Positions 33,052 through 44,223 of a stretch of 64,000 nucleotides of DNA are shown here, in pieces. Position 1 is the stretch's first letter; each line of letters opens with the position of its first letter. The stretch spans positions 3,071,501 through 3,135,500 of the forward strand of contig CAMQGK010000328.1 of assembly GCA_947000775.1 (NCBI GenBank), in the 5' to 3' direction. A program made the position numbers and the translations under genes. A model generated the notes under the pieces. That model ran no database searches. It worked only from the letters and a program-made list of their open reading frames with translations, and was not told where the DNA came from. This stretch comes from Pterois miles (Eukaryota; Chordata; Actinopteri; Perciformes; Scorpaenidae).

Positions 33052-33728
33052 TAAGCCTGTCAAAGTTAACATGCTGCTATGGCACTGATTTTTTTAATGC
33101 ATTAACGCAATAGATATTTTGTAGGTTGTAGCGGGCTCAGTTTTCAAGTGAAGATACTGATATCATGTGAAAGTAGAAAATCATATGAATCCATTGGTAG
33201 CAACCATGTCATACTAGCTTGTTGATCAGGAGGCTTAACGGTCAAAATTTGCACTAAATTTTGGTGAGGAAAACCTGTCATGGCCATTTTCAAAGGGGTC
33301 CCTTGGCCTCTGACCTCCAGATATGTGAATGTAAATGCGTTCTATAGGTACCCACGAGTCTCCCCTTTACAGACAACTTTATGATAATAACATGCAGTTT
33401 AGGCAAGTCATAGTCAACACATTGACAGCTGTTGTTGCCTGTTGGGCTGCAGTTTGCCATGTTATGATTTGAGCACTTTTTTTTTTGCTAAATGCAGTAC
33501 CTGTGAGGGTGCCTGGACAATACCTGTCATCAATAATAAATACATGTATGTATGTTTATACATATACATTTGCATACAGCAGTATATTTGCAGTCTTCAC
33601 ATGTTGATAAGAGTATTAGATACTTGACAAATCTCCCTTTAAGGTACATTTTGAACAGATAAAACAGATAAAAATGTGATTAATTTGCAATCAATGCAAT
33701 TTAATCTTTCAACTGATTGATAGCCCTA
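33052..33728. mobile_element. hAT1 non-autonomous element, complete
   Basis: Left end TAAGCCTGTCAAAG (worn from TAGGGCTGTC) and right end TTGATAGCCCTA form inverted repeats. Flanks CTCAAAAT (33044-33051) and ATCAAAAT (33729-33736) agree at 7 of 8 bases, the 8-base target duplication of hAT elements. At 677 bases with no transposase frame it is non-autonomous. Its middle (about 33140-33400) is the reverse complement of a module also found in pB1. Confidence 0.82.
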
Positions 33729-33739
33729 ATCAAAATACA

Positions 33740-34645
33740 TATTTTCATTTTCACTTCTCTGAACTACCAGATAGAGAATAACTGTGTGTAGGCCAGCTGC
33801 GTATTCATTGAGAAGGCGCTGAGTAATTTGGTGTTTTGCTTGCGATCGTACGCCACTCACCTACTGAAATACGGGAAAATGGAGAGTTTCTCATCTTCTC
33901 TCTACCCTCCTGAGGATGAGAGGGCTGCTCAGCTTTCTGCCAGAAAATCTGATCAATCAGACAGCACCTCTGACGCCACACATGAGGGTTAAAAAACATA
34001 GATTCTGCATGTGGGATGATTACAGACTGTATATGTGGAAGTGGAGGACGATCATTTTGAAGAAAATGCTGTTTACCCACTCACTCATATCATATGGCTT
34101 CCACGCATGATAATGCACTGGTTTCTCCTCTCTGCATATCTGCATAATGATAATGATGGATCATTTTAAATACTCCTCTCCCGCTGCTATTTATCAATCT
34201 CGAGCCAGTTTTCTGGAACGTTGGATTACATAAAAATAAAGTGTGAATTGTTTTATTGCTCTGTTGAAAATGCGTTGGATGCTTTTGTTTCCCTCTGTCG
34301 CCGTCATCTCCCTCACTTATCGGTGCTGTTGAGATCACTTCAACACTCTTTTGTTTTCAGCTCATGAATTTTTATATCACCTGTCGTTAACCTGAGAGAG
34401 AACACTGACTGCATTACAACATGTAAAGAAAATTGGCAAAGCATCGGTTCACTCATTCTCACATGTACTGGATTAACCCTGCATTAGGAGTCCATGGTCT
34501 CATTAGCACTGAGCAATAATGAGTTGTGTGGTAGTCCTGTGGACACGCGTCGACTCTAGCATCGTTATCAATTTTCAGCAGCTGACACTTCGGCTCCCTG
34601 GTCAATATTCAGATTTACCCAAGACTGTTAAAATTCACGAGAACA
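33740..34645. other. Unassigned DNA
   Basis: Nothing recognised. Open frames at 33805-34080 and 34090-34338 (minus) lack splice support. Confidence 0.4.
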
Positions 34646-34649
34646 GAAC

Positions 34650-34845
34650 CGTTTAACCAACAACCGACATTAAGCATTTTAACCGATTATCACTATCAGT
34701 TGAAATGGTTAAAAGAAATATTCATAATTCATTAAAAAGCTGAGAAAAACTCAGAAGGAGCGGCTCGTCACTTGAAGCTGGTCTCTAATTGGTTCACGAG
34801 GGTCGGTTTTCAGTTAAGAATATTTCTCAAAATAAGCATCCCTAG
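34650..34845 (+). mobile_element. hAT2 element, internally deleted
   Basis: AACCGACATTAAGCATTTTAACC and GGTTAAAAGAAATATTCATAA match the left part, and TCAAAATAAGCATCCCTAG the right end, of the hAT2 copy at 43690-44223; most of the middle is gone. Confidence 0.6.
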
Positions 34846-34849
34846 CTCA

Positions 34850-35715
34850 TTTTTCTCTTAAAATGATTCTCAAATATTTTTTGCAAATCAGAGCAAAAAC
34901 AATCATCTGAAAAATTCTCTCTTTGCGATGTCAAATGGTGTTTGTGTTGGTATTTCGTAAAATATTGAATTTTACTTAAAGGGCAGCGTCTTAAGATGCG
35001 GCGTCTCATTTTCGAGGGGGTCCTCAAGACACAAATACAAAAACACACAGACAAAAACAGCATTACATAACAAACATACACTGCAAATACACGGATACAG
35101 ACGCTCGCTCACCATCTCCCACCCACACCACCAGCCCTCAGCTGTTGTACAAGAAAAACTGGATACAATGACCAGATTTTAAATCAATTAGATCAGCAAA
35201 AAGAGCAATTAATGCAGTTTGTGGTACAAATAAAGTGAAGATTACACGAGGATGAGAAAGATAAGAAAATAAAGAAGTCCTGAAGCAGCGGAGAGAGTTA
35301 ATAGATGTCAGAAGAAGAGGAAGATTATTCCAGTCGGATGGAGATTAGTATTGGAACGACCTCCATCCGACTTCTTTGAAAACTGTTAGAGCAAAGAAAA
35401 AGGGATGTTGTATATGTCTACATCGAACCAAAAATGCAAGTGGGTCAAGACGGTAGTACTAACCAGCTGTACATGCGTAACAAAGCAGGATGAACATGAT
35501 GATTGATGATCACGGCTGGTGATTGATGGCAGGTTATTTTATCTCATTCGAACGGCTGTCTCTGTCTCTAGATCTCGGTGTCCTCTCTGCCGACTTTGCA
35601 AGTTTGAGACCTTCCTAAACCCACCTGAATGATTTATTGCCTATCATTGGATTAAATGTAGTCAGTTAGGAGGTTTTTAATATCATTTATGCATGTGGCC
35701 TATTTATTCTTACGT
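34850..35715. other. Unassigned DNA with a 12-bp perfect hairpin
   Basis: AGTCGGATGGAG (35332-35343) is exactly inverted as CTCCATCCGACT (35361-35372) around a 17-base loop. The rest is unrecognised, although GCGGCGTCTCATTTTCGAGG near 34999 looks repeat-like. Confidence 0.5.
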
Positions 35716-35718
35716 GAC

Positions 35719-36130
35719 ATTAAAGCTGCACTAATCAATATTTCTATATCAACAATCTGTAATGCCAAAGAGGTCACTTGTAGTAATAAACCCAATGGGC
35801 TCTTGTCCTTTTAAGCAAAAAATCTCTATTTTTATAAATCTCTCTATTTTAACCTGATCCTATCAGGTGGTTCGTTTCACAGAACCATCGTCATTAACTG
35901 CTTGCAAAAGGGAAGGCACTTTGAAAAAATACTTAGAAAAAAATGGAAACTTGTATTTAGAGCATTTCTATTGCCTCCACACAGCTCTCAACATGGAGAC
36001 GGCTTAGCTGGAGGCTAGCAGCTAACAGTGCTATCAACGTGAACACTGCAATCAGACAGAGCTAACCTGAAGGAGGACCAGAGGGTGGGTGCTATGCTTT
36101 CGCGACAGCACCATGGGTCATGATGGCGTT
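35719..36130 (+). repeat. Unnamed interspersed repeat (TTAAAGCTGCACTAATC type)
   Basis: Starts TTAAAGCTGCACTAATCAAT; the right part, GCTAACAGTGCTATCAACG and GACCAGAGGGTGGGTGCTA, matches 21560-21660. No coding frame. Confidence 0.5.
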
Positions 36131-36134
36131 ATCG

Positions 36135-36440
36135 TGGATACATAAACACAATTGGATCCAGCGTCGGAGGCGGGGCCCTGTTCATTCTTATGAAAGTTGC
36201 ACAGTGGCGCGTGAAGCCAAAATGGCTCGACTTTCAGGTGGAAAAGTACCCAGATCTTCCGGCGTTCTTCTCTATCCACTGGGCTAGAGGTCGACCGATG
36301 ATGATTTAAATAAGGGCTATTAGAGTGTTCACACTGGGAAACATTATCTGTTTAGTTCCAGATGTCTCTTCCTCAATGTAAGTCTATGGGAAAAAGTCTT
36401 AGGCCCAATAGCATCACGACGGACACAGAAGTTGTAGTGC
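36135..36440 (+). repeat. Family A interspersed repeat, rearranged copy
   Basis: TTGGATCCAGCGTCGGAGGC, AAGCCAAAATGGCTCGACTT, TGATTTAAATAAGGGCTATT, CCAGATGTCTCTTCCTCAAT and GACGGACACAGAAGTTGTAG appear in family order, but the GGTCTGGGTCTCATTC block is deleted. Confidence 0.65.
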
Positions 36441-36489
36441 CACCGTTGACCAGGGGACTCTTCCAGGGGATTTGGGCGTTATCAACATT

Positions 36490-36660
36490 AACTGCCGAAT
36501 GCGAGCAGCGCAGAGCGGCGGCCATTAGCTAGCCAGTATGGCATAACAGAGAGACTCACATGCACTAAAATGCATGTGTGGTCGGCCTGGTTATGTAAAC
36601 AAAGCACAGAGAAGCTTGGATTACAACACACACAGAGGGAGAGCGATTTCATTGTCAAAG
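36490..36660 (+). repeat. Family F interspersed repeat
   Basis: GAGCAGCGCAGAGCGGCGGC, AACAAAGCACAGAGAAGCTT, GGATTACAACACACACAGAG; the right half seen at 26640-26760 is missing. An A-run of 18 bases follows at 36727-36744. Confidence 0.55.
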
Positions 36661-36779
36661 ATATGACTGAACTAATCTTGTTAGCGGTAAAATATTTATT
36701 TGGTGGCACCAATTATCACAGAAAAATGAAAAAAAAAAAAAAAACAGAACTCAAAAATCAAGAAAACAAAATGACTTAA

Positions 36780-37265
36780 GAGCTTGTCCACGACTGCTGG
36801 GATGAATGCAAGGTTTTCCCACAAACATCTCTTTTAAGACACTTTGATTTAAATGGTGGTAAACACATCTTGTCATATCTCCTAATTTAATTGGCCTTTG
36901 ATGGGAAATGTCAGTAGATTGATTCAGTCTGAAAACAGCTGTAACAAAAACAAATGCACTTCATCTTGTGGCTCACAGCTTGAATTCACAGCTAGTATCT
37001 TGTGTTCAGATAAACCATGGATGTATTACAGAGCTGGATACTGTGCTGCTGCTCAGCCTGGCTTCTAATATTTTTCCAGTGACAACTCAAAGTATTGAAA
37101 TGAAAAACCCTGTGCGGCCTAAAAAAATATAATTTCCCCATAGACCGCCACTGTAAAAGAGACATCTCTAAAACACCTTACTACTCTTTGTATTGTATAT
37201 TTTTAAGTTATGGGGATTTAATCTTTGGATGATTTTTCCAAAGCCTAGAAAAGTATTTTTTTCTG
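36780..37265. other. Unassigned DNA
   Basis: Nothing firmly recognised; CCCCATAGACC and AAAGAGACATCTC near 37138-37170 hint at a diverged family A-like piece. Confidence 0.35.
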
Positions 37266-38089
37266 AATGACGTCACTGTTTAACAGTTTGCTAGTCCACA
37301 TAGCCCGGCAGGGCCAGAGAGGCATGATGGGATTAACACTACTGCACATATTTAATGTATGGATGTATAAAGACAACTGGATACAGCGTTGGAGGCGGGG
37401 CCCCGGTCATTCCTATGAATGTTGCTCAGTGGTGCAAGAAGCACAAAAGTTTGACTGCTGAGGACAAAATTACCCGGATCTATGGGGCAACCACTGGGCC
37501 CATAGAGCAAGCGCACTAGCATTTACTTCAAACCCACCTCCCAGCCCCTCGGTCCAGCCTCGGTCTGGGTCTCATTCACATGAATGGAGGAAAGAAAATA
37601 ACTCTGGAGTCTTCTAGAGTCTTCTCTGGAGCATTTTACAACTTTTAGGACCTAATGATTTAAATAAGGGCTATTCAAGCGTTCATACTGACTTGATTTA
37701 CCTCAAAAAAAAAAAAAATGTTTTCACTAAGTTACAGATGTCTCTTTCCCATTGTAAGTCTATAGGAGAAAGTCTTTTTGGGCCCAGTTATCAAGATAAG
37801 ATAAGATAAGATATTCCTTTATTGTCCCACAGTGGAGAAATGTACATGTTACAGCAGCAAAGTGGATAGTGCAAAAAAGAAGCATAGGTTTTAAAAGAGT
37901 ATAAATACAAATAAATAAAACAATATATACATAAAAGAGAAGTAGAGCTAAGAATATATCCAGCATATTAAAAAAAAATAATATTATTGTCCAGTTGCTA
38001 TAATTGCACAGATGATATGATTGCACATATGTGTTTGTTATTGCACTTGTGTCCATTGAGTTTGTTGTGAATGTGACTGTGATTGTGGT

Positions 38090-40790
38090 TTACTGGGAGC
38101 AGTGCTGGTTGTGGAGTCTAACAGCTGCAGGCAGGAAGGACCTTCTGTAACGCTCCTTCGTACACTTAGGGTGTAGCAGCCTGTCACTGAAGGAGCTCTC
38201 CAGAGCTCTGATGGTGTCTCTCATGGGGTGGGAGTCCTTCTCCATCATGGATGACAGCTTAGCCATCGTCCTCCTCTCTCCCACCACCTGCACTGGGTCC
38301 AGAGAGCATCCCAGGACAGAGCTGGCCCTTTTGATGATCTTATCCAGCCTCTTCCTGTCTGCAGCTGTGATGCTGCTGCCCCAGCAAACCACTTCATAAA
38401 ATATGGCTGATGCCACAACGGTGTCATAAAATGTTTTCAGGAGGTGGCCCCTGCACTCCAAAAGACCTCAGTCTCCTGAGCAGATACAGTCTGCTCTGGC
38501 CTTTCTTATGGAGTGCAGAGGAATTTGTAGTCCACTCCAGTTTATTGTTCAGGTGAACACCCAGGTATTTATAAGATGTCACCATCTCAATGTCTGATCC
38601 CTGGATGTTCACCGGTGTTGGAGGGGGATGAGTTTGCCTGCAGAAATCCACCACCAGCTCTTTAGTTTTCCCCGCGTTGATCTGGAGGTGGTTCTGCAGG
38701 CACCAGTCCACGAAGTCCTGGGAAAGTTCTCTGTACTCCCCATCGTCCCCATCAGTGATGAGGCCGACGATAGCAGAGTCATCAGAGAACTTCTGCAGGT
38801 GACAGGTTGGTGAGTTGTAAGTGAAGTCTGCAGTGTAGAGCGTGAAGAGGAACGGAGCCAGAACCGTTCCCTGCGGGGCCCCCACACTGCAGACCACCGT
38901 GTCGGAGGTGAAGTCCCGTGTCCTCACATACTGTGGGAGGTTTGTGAGGTAGTCCAGTATCCAGGATGTTAGATGGTGATCTACCCCTGTAATCTCCAGT
39001 TTGTCCCTCAGAAGTGTCGGCTGGATGGTGTTGAAAGCACTGGAGAAATCAAAGAACATGATCCTCACAGTGCTCCCAGGTTTCTCCAGGTGAGACAGAG
39101 CTCGGTCCAACAGGAAGATGACGGCATCATCCACCCCAATGCCAGGTTGATAGGCAAACTAGTGGGTCCATGGATGGACTCACCACAGGGCGGAGATGTT
39201 GGATGTTGGTTAATGGGGGCGGCAGTAGCTCAGTCTGTGGGGGCGGCAGTAGCTCAGTCTGTGGGGGCGGCAGTAGCTCAGTCTGTAGGGAGTTGGCTTG
39301 GGAACCGGAGGGTCACCGGTTCAAGTCCCGACATGGACCAAAAACTGAGTGTGAACTGGTAGCTGGAGAGGTGCCAGTTTACCTCTTGGGCACTGCCGAG
39401 GTGCCCCTGAGCAAGGCACCAAACCCCCAACTGCTCGGGGCGCTTGTCAGGAGCAGCCCCCTCACTCTGACATCTCTCCATTAATGCATGTATGTGTGTT
39501 TCAGGTCTGCATGTACCATGTATGAGTTTAACAGAGTGTAAATTGAATTTCCCCATTGTGGGACTAATAAAGGTAGATCTTCTTCTTCTTGGAGGACCAG
39601 GAGCTCCAGGGCCTTCATCAGGTGGGATGTTAATGCCACTGGCCTGAAGCTGCTGGGGTCCTTGGGGTGTGGGGTCTTGGGCACAGGTACCACGCAGGAT
39701 GTCTTCCATAGTTGTGGTACCTTCCTCAGCTTCAGGCTCAGGTTGAATAGGTGTTCCAAAGTCCCACACAGCTGGTCTGCGCAGGACTTCAGGAGCCTGG
39801 AGCTGATGCCATCTGGACCCGTAGCCTTCCTTACATTCATCCTCTTGAACTGGTTCTTCACCTGAAGTGTTGTGAAGGCCAAACTGGAGCAGGGGGGCTG
39901 TGTGTCAGAGGCAGCGGAGGGGGGTGGGGGGGCAGAGCTGAGTAGTGGAGCAGAGGGGGGTTGACTGTGGGATGGGTCTGCTGAGGGTAGAGCTGGAGCT
40001 GTAGGTGTCGATGGAGGTATTGGTGTCAGTGGGGGTGCTTTTGTTGAGTTGAAGGTGGTGAAGGAGGAGGAGGAGGGGCACTGTCTTGAAGTGGGAGATG
40101 AAGGGGGTTGCAGCAGGGTGGACTGGGCCGGGGGAGGGGCAGGTGACTCATTGAACCTGTTAAAGTAATGGTTCAAATCATTCACCCACTTTAGGTCTCC
40201 CACAGCCTTGGAGTCTGGTTTCTTGTGGCCTGAGATGGTTTTTAGGCTTTTCCAGACTCCACTGATGTTGTTCTGCTGCAGCTGCTCCTCCATCTTCCTC
40301 CTGTAGCTGTTCTTCCCCTCCCTGATTTTTCTCCTTAGCTCCCTCTGAACAGCCTTCAGCTCCTCCTTACTTCCTGATTTAAAGGCCCTCTTCTTCTCCT
40401 TAAGGGGGGCCTTTATATCCGGATTAATCCAGGGTTTGTTGTTGGAAAAACACCTTACCGTCCTGGTTGGTACAGTGTTTTCCACGCAGAAGTTTATGTA
40501 GTCCGTTAAGCAGTCCGTCAGTCCATCTATATCCTCCCCATGAGAGTCCCAGAGTTCCTCCCACGCTGTTGTGTTGAAACAGTCCTGCAGAGCTTCCTCA
40601 GCTTCTTTGGACCATGTCCTCACTGTGCGGGAGACGGCTGGTTCTCTGTGTACCAGGGGTCTGTACACAGGCTGGAGATGAACCAGGTTGTGGTACCTGG
40701 TATCTTCCCGGGGGGGGGAGGGGGGATGATGTGTATGCCTCCTTGCAGTTGGCATACAATAAGTCCAGGATTTTACTGTCCTGTGTGCAG
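38090..40790 (-). pseudogene. LINE reverse transcriptase pseudogene
   Basis: Would have primed cDNA synthesis at a nicked target. Visible in order: linker with KPWINPDIKAPLKEKKRAFK; RT start KATGPDGISSRLLKSC and PSSFRPVALTSHLMKALE; motif A FDFSSAFN; motif B GAPQGTVLAPFLF; catalytic motif C FSDDSAIVG; then YKYLGVHLNNKLEW; and a C-terminal part with RRSFLPAAVRLHN ending at a stop at 38090. Breaks: the SINE within LVLQHLRPVV, a 2-base loss just before FAYQPGIG (about 39158), and a frameshift after RRLRSFGV (about 38455). Both catalytic aspartates remain. Confidence 0.85.
39204..39588 (+). mobile_element. SINE1 inserted in the LINE, with triplicated head
   Basis: Flanked by TTGGA at 39199-39203 and 39589-39593. 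The 24-base tRNA-like head starting GGGGGCGGCAGTAGCTCAGT occurs three times in perfect tandem (39215-39238, 39239-39262, 39263-39286). Then follow GGTTCAAGTCC (B box), GGCACTGCCGAGGTGCCCC, and the tail CCCCATTGTGGGACTAATAA plus CTT repeats. It is antisense to the LINE, which resumes in coding register on both sides, so no LINE sequence was lost. Confidence 0.92.
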
Positions 40791-40954
40791 CATGAAGTGA
40801 CGGACATGGAAGTTGTAATTCCAAGGTTTGACTACTAAGTCAAATTTGCTTCAAAAACCGACATGCACTGCATGGTGATCGCTAGTGGTTTATTCTGCAC
40901 AGGCCTGGCTCATCTCGAACGAGCCTATTGACTATACTAACATTTTAGGGCAAT

Positions 40955-41175
40955 CCAATCAATAGTTGTTAGACTATAGACTATTTGTCTATATAATAGA
41001 CAAACGTCAACTTCATGGTGACACTAGAGGAAAAGTCAGTGGGCTACAACCTCTGAGAACCACAGATACCTGTAAAAAAAATGAGCCAATCCACCTAAAA
41101 GTTGTTGAGATATTTGAGTCTGGACCAAAAATGGAGGATCAACTAAAGGAAAGACATTTCTATCCCTAGAGCCAT
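40955..41175 (+). repeat. Unnamed fish repeat
   Basis: CAATCCAATCAATAGTTGTT, ATAGACAAACGTCAACTTCA, TGGTGACACTAGAGGAAAAG, GTTGTTGAGATATTTGAGTC and CTGGACCAAAAATGG are words of a dispersed repeat I recall from many perciform fishes. No second copy was found in this window. Confidence 0.4.
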
Positions 41176-42590
41176 GCCATGAAAAGCACTCACGCACTTT
41201 TGCAAATCTTTTATCATTTTCTGCCAGAACTTAGCAAGAGAGGACTTGACCCCTTCACGATCATTCACATGCAGCAGTAGTGCATATATGGAGAGCCGAT
41301 ATCCTCTTTGGGCTTAATGTTCTCGCTCACATGTGCTTGAACATCTAATCATCATGCAAGGTCTAAAGGGCAGCTCAGGAAGCGTCTGTATAGGGGGGAC
41401 ATGACCGATATGCATTCACAGTAGGTCCTTTAAAGAGGTGAAGGGTTAAGTGGCTGAAAATATGGCACATTAGTGAGATTTCATGATTCTCATACTTACA
41501 TGTACCAGAACCAATATGCATATATGAGTTCATGCCAGACTCCTCTATAACATTGTTAACCTCTGAAAGCCGAGGCTGAGCTGTGCTGTAAAAGGAAAAC
41601 TCACAGCTCTGAGCTGATCGGTCTCGCACACTTTATACAGAAACCCAGCCAGGCGCTGCAGACAAACCCATTCCCCAAATTGTGTCATCTATCTCCTGTG
41701 CTGCTTCCTGTTGAAATGTGAATCATGCAAGAGAGCTGTCTGTCTCTCTCTGTCTCTTACACAGTAGCAAAATTGAATTATAAGGAATAAAGAGTGGCGT
41801 TAACACTCCGATGAATCAAAGTTGGTCTCGAAGCGTATGCACAAAAGAGGTAACCAGAGACTTTTACTGCGCGACTCTGCCTGGAGGAGTATTTCCATAC
41901 CTCTCTCGTTGCAGTTACAGGAGATGGTTTCCATGACAATGATGCACTTTTGAAGTACGAATGAGAAGGAACTTGAATATGAACTTTCAGGTACTCCCCC
42001 CCTCACCCTTGTGGGATGAAATCCTCTTGATTCATTCTGTCGTTGTGTGAGGTGGAAGAGAAATGTTTAATTTGCAATCATGATGACATACTGTAGCTTC
42101 AGAGGATTCTATGCATATAGACACGTTTTTCTTTTTTGTTCAGAATTGCTTTTCATTCATTTTCCTTGGATTCAATCATCTGTTTGATGGCATTTTCTCA
42201 CTGTGGTCTGGTAGATCCTGAACAACTCCTGTCAGTTCTGTTTTATTTTTATCTTAATCCTGTAATAAAGAAATAAACTATGCTTTGCTATATTTAACAA
42301 GTGGAAATGAAATTATTTAAAGGGAAACTAATAGATAAGGTCATATTAAGCGATGTGTAATGGGTAGTTATCATTCACTCTGCACCTCTGAGCTCTCCAA
42401 AGCGCAATAACATCTTTTAGCTCATTGTTCTGGTTTTTACTGCCCTTAAATTTACTGTTTCTGCTCACTTTCACAGTCTCTTGTCAACATTGATTCCAGC
42501 TGCAGCAGGCTTTTTTTTTCTGCAAAAAAACCCCACTCTGATAATGATGTCATCAACTAGCTGGTGAATATAGTGGAAAATTTATTTTTT
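41176..42590. other. Unassigned DNA
   Basis: No gene or repeat recognised apart from CT-rich sequence near 41735-41760. Confidence 0.4.
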
Positions 42591-42594
42591 TTGA

Positions 42595-43170
42595 GTTGGT
42601 GGAGACCAAAAACAGGGCAAAAGGAGACAAGGCCATTTGTGATGGGATCACACCAAGATTCCAGGAGGAGCGCTGGTCACTGATGATAACTTTTGCAGTG
42701 GCCAAACAGTGTTACTACAACTTCCATGTCCGTCACATGATGACTGGGCACAAAAAGACTTTTTCCCATAGACTTACATTGGGAAAGAGACATCTGGAAC
42801 TAAGCAACTAAATTTTTTGAGGTAAATCAACTCAGTATAACCTCTCTAATAGCCCTTCTTTACTGTAAATCATTAGGTCCTAAAAGCTGTAAAATGCTCA
42901 AATAAATGAATCCAAAGTTATTTCCCTTCCTCTGTTCATGTGAATAAGACTCAGACCAAGACTGGACCGAGGTGCTGGAAGGTGGGTTTGAAGGAAATGC
43001 TAGTTCCCCTGCTCTATGGGCCCCATGGATACCCCATAGATCTGGGTAATTTTGTACACAGCAGTTAAACTTTTTTGTTTCTTGCGCCACTGAGCAACTT
43101 TCATAGGAATGACGGGGGCCCCGCCTCCAACGCTCTATCCAGTTCTTGGTATACATCCATACACTGAATA
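42595..43170 (-). repeat. Family A interspersed repeat, long copy
   Basis: CAACTTCCATGTCCGTCACA, GGGCACAAAAAGACTTTTTC, TTGGGAAAGAGACATCTGGA, AAATCATTAGGTCCTAAAAG, TTCATGTGAATAAGACTCAG, TTCATAGGAATGACGGGGGC and TGGTATACATCCATACACTG in order. It preserves the join that is split by the LINE at 37796-40793. The first ~60 bases (TTGGTGGAGACCAAAAACAG) belong to a neighbouring repeat piece. Confidence 0.75.
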
Positions 43171-43189
43171 TGTGCAGTAGTGTTATTCC

Positions 43190-43455
43190 CATCATGCCTC
43201 TCTGGCCCTGAAATTGAGGGCGGAGGCGGAGTTAGCAAGCCGTGACAAAGGCGTGATGACAGCATGACCAAGCCAAGTGACTGAGCGGATGCTACTGCGC
43301 CTGCTCCATGGGCTTAATGGGTGCGGAAGATCACCAGAAGATCCGGGTACTTTTTCACTCTGAAGTTGAGCCATTTTGGCATCATGCGCCACTGGCCAAC
43401 TTTAATAGGATTGAACAGGGCCCTGCCTTCAGTTCTCTTAATACATCCATGGATC
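43190..43455 (-). repeat. Family A interspersed repeat, second partial copy
   Basis: GGAAGATCACCAGAAGATCC, TTGAGCCATTTTGGCATCAT, CACTGGCCAACTTTAATAGG and TCTCTTAATACATCCATGG repeat the right half of the preceding copy, giving a head-to-tail arrangement. Confidence 0.6.
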
Positions 43456-43689
43456 ACACCAGCTGCAACGGCAAACGGCCCAGGGACATAAAGTGGGGGA
43501 GCCAATGGCCCCTTTGTCCTCCGTGCTCAAGTCATACTCGTCTTCAAACTCGACCTTCATTTTGATCTCAACTGTAAAGTACCGTGACTGCATCTTGCAT
43601 GATTGTGATGCTACTGCGTTGACAAAATCTGTCCACAGACATTAAGAGTACGCAACCACACCACAACAGTGCAACACAACATCCATTTA

Positions 43690-44223
43690 ACTGTTAACCG
43701 ACATCAAGAATTGCAACTGATAACTGCTGTAATCGGTTAAATGGTTAAAAGAAGCATTTAAAAATAGCTAAAAAGCTGAGCAAAACCCAGAGAAATGTTG
43801 ATCCACCTTAACAGCCCACCTTAAGAGAGTCTGAGCTGGTGTTACAGATACAGGAAGTTGGCTCGGGTCTTGAGCTGAGGAGGATTTATTCATCGACAAA
43901 CTGTACACACACAGCTACAGCTAAGTTTACAAATATAACGCCACCGACAACCCCACACTCACCACCACACACACAATCTGTCGGACAATCGCTATCGTTA
44001 CGCCAGGCAGACACACTGCTCACAGCCTCGTAGATAAACTAAAAAATACAGAGAGGACGACAATACACACAGCGTCATGCACAGTAACTCTCCTGGTCTG
44101 GTGAACTGGGGTGTTTGTGCGTCGGCTTTTCGTTGCAGCCAGGCAGCTTGGTAGGCATAAAAATCTTGTCAGTTAACAAGGGTCAGTTATCAGTTAGAAA
44201 ATTTATAAAAATTAGCATCCCTA
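43690..44223 (+). mobile_element. hAT2 non-autonomous element
   Basis: Longest copy in the window: TTAACCGACATCAAG on the left, CAGATACAGGAAGTTGGCTC and CAAACTGTACACACAC inside, and TAAAAATTAGCATCCCTAG at the right end. The right end is inverted relative to the left end of the copy at 11320. The left terminal TAGGGATG is missing. No transposase frame. Confidence 0.65.

Larger units (their letters stand above)
37796..40793 (-). mobile_element. L2/Rex1-type LINE, 5'-truncated, SINE-interrupted
   Basis: A non-LTR retrotransposon read on the minus strand. The 3' end is CCACTGTGGGACAATAAAGG plus ATCTTATC repeats (37796-37850), preceded by an AT-rich 3' UTR (to about 38088). The ORF fragments run from the very end of the endonuclease domain (near 40793) through the linker, reverse transcriptase and C-terminal region. 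Most of the endonuclease and any ORF1 are lost by 5' truncation. A SINE1 is inserted in the RT region (39204-39588) and there are at least two frameshifts, so it is inactive. Clade assignment to CR1-L2 is from motif memory. Confidence 0.88.
37270..40840 (+). repeat. Family A copy hosting the L2-type LINE
   Basis: Left part 37270-37795 (GGATACAGCGTTGGAGGCG, TCATTCCTATGAATGTTGCT, GGTCTGGGTCTCATTC, CAGATGTCTCTTTCCCATTG, GGGCCCAGTTATC) is continued after the LINE by TGACGGACATGGAAGTTGTA (from about 40799). In uninterrupted copies such as 42700-42760 (reversed) these two words adjoin, so the LINE entered this point. It dates family A as older than the LINE insertion. Confidence 0.75.
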
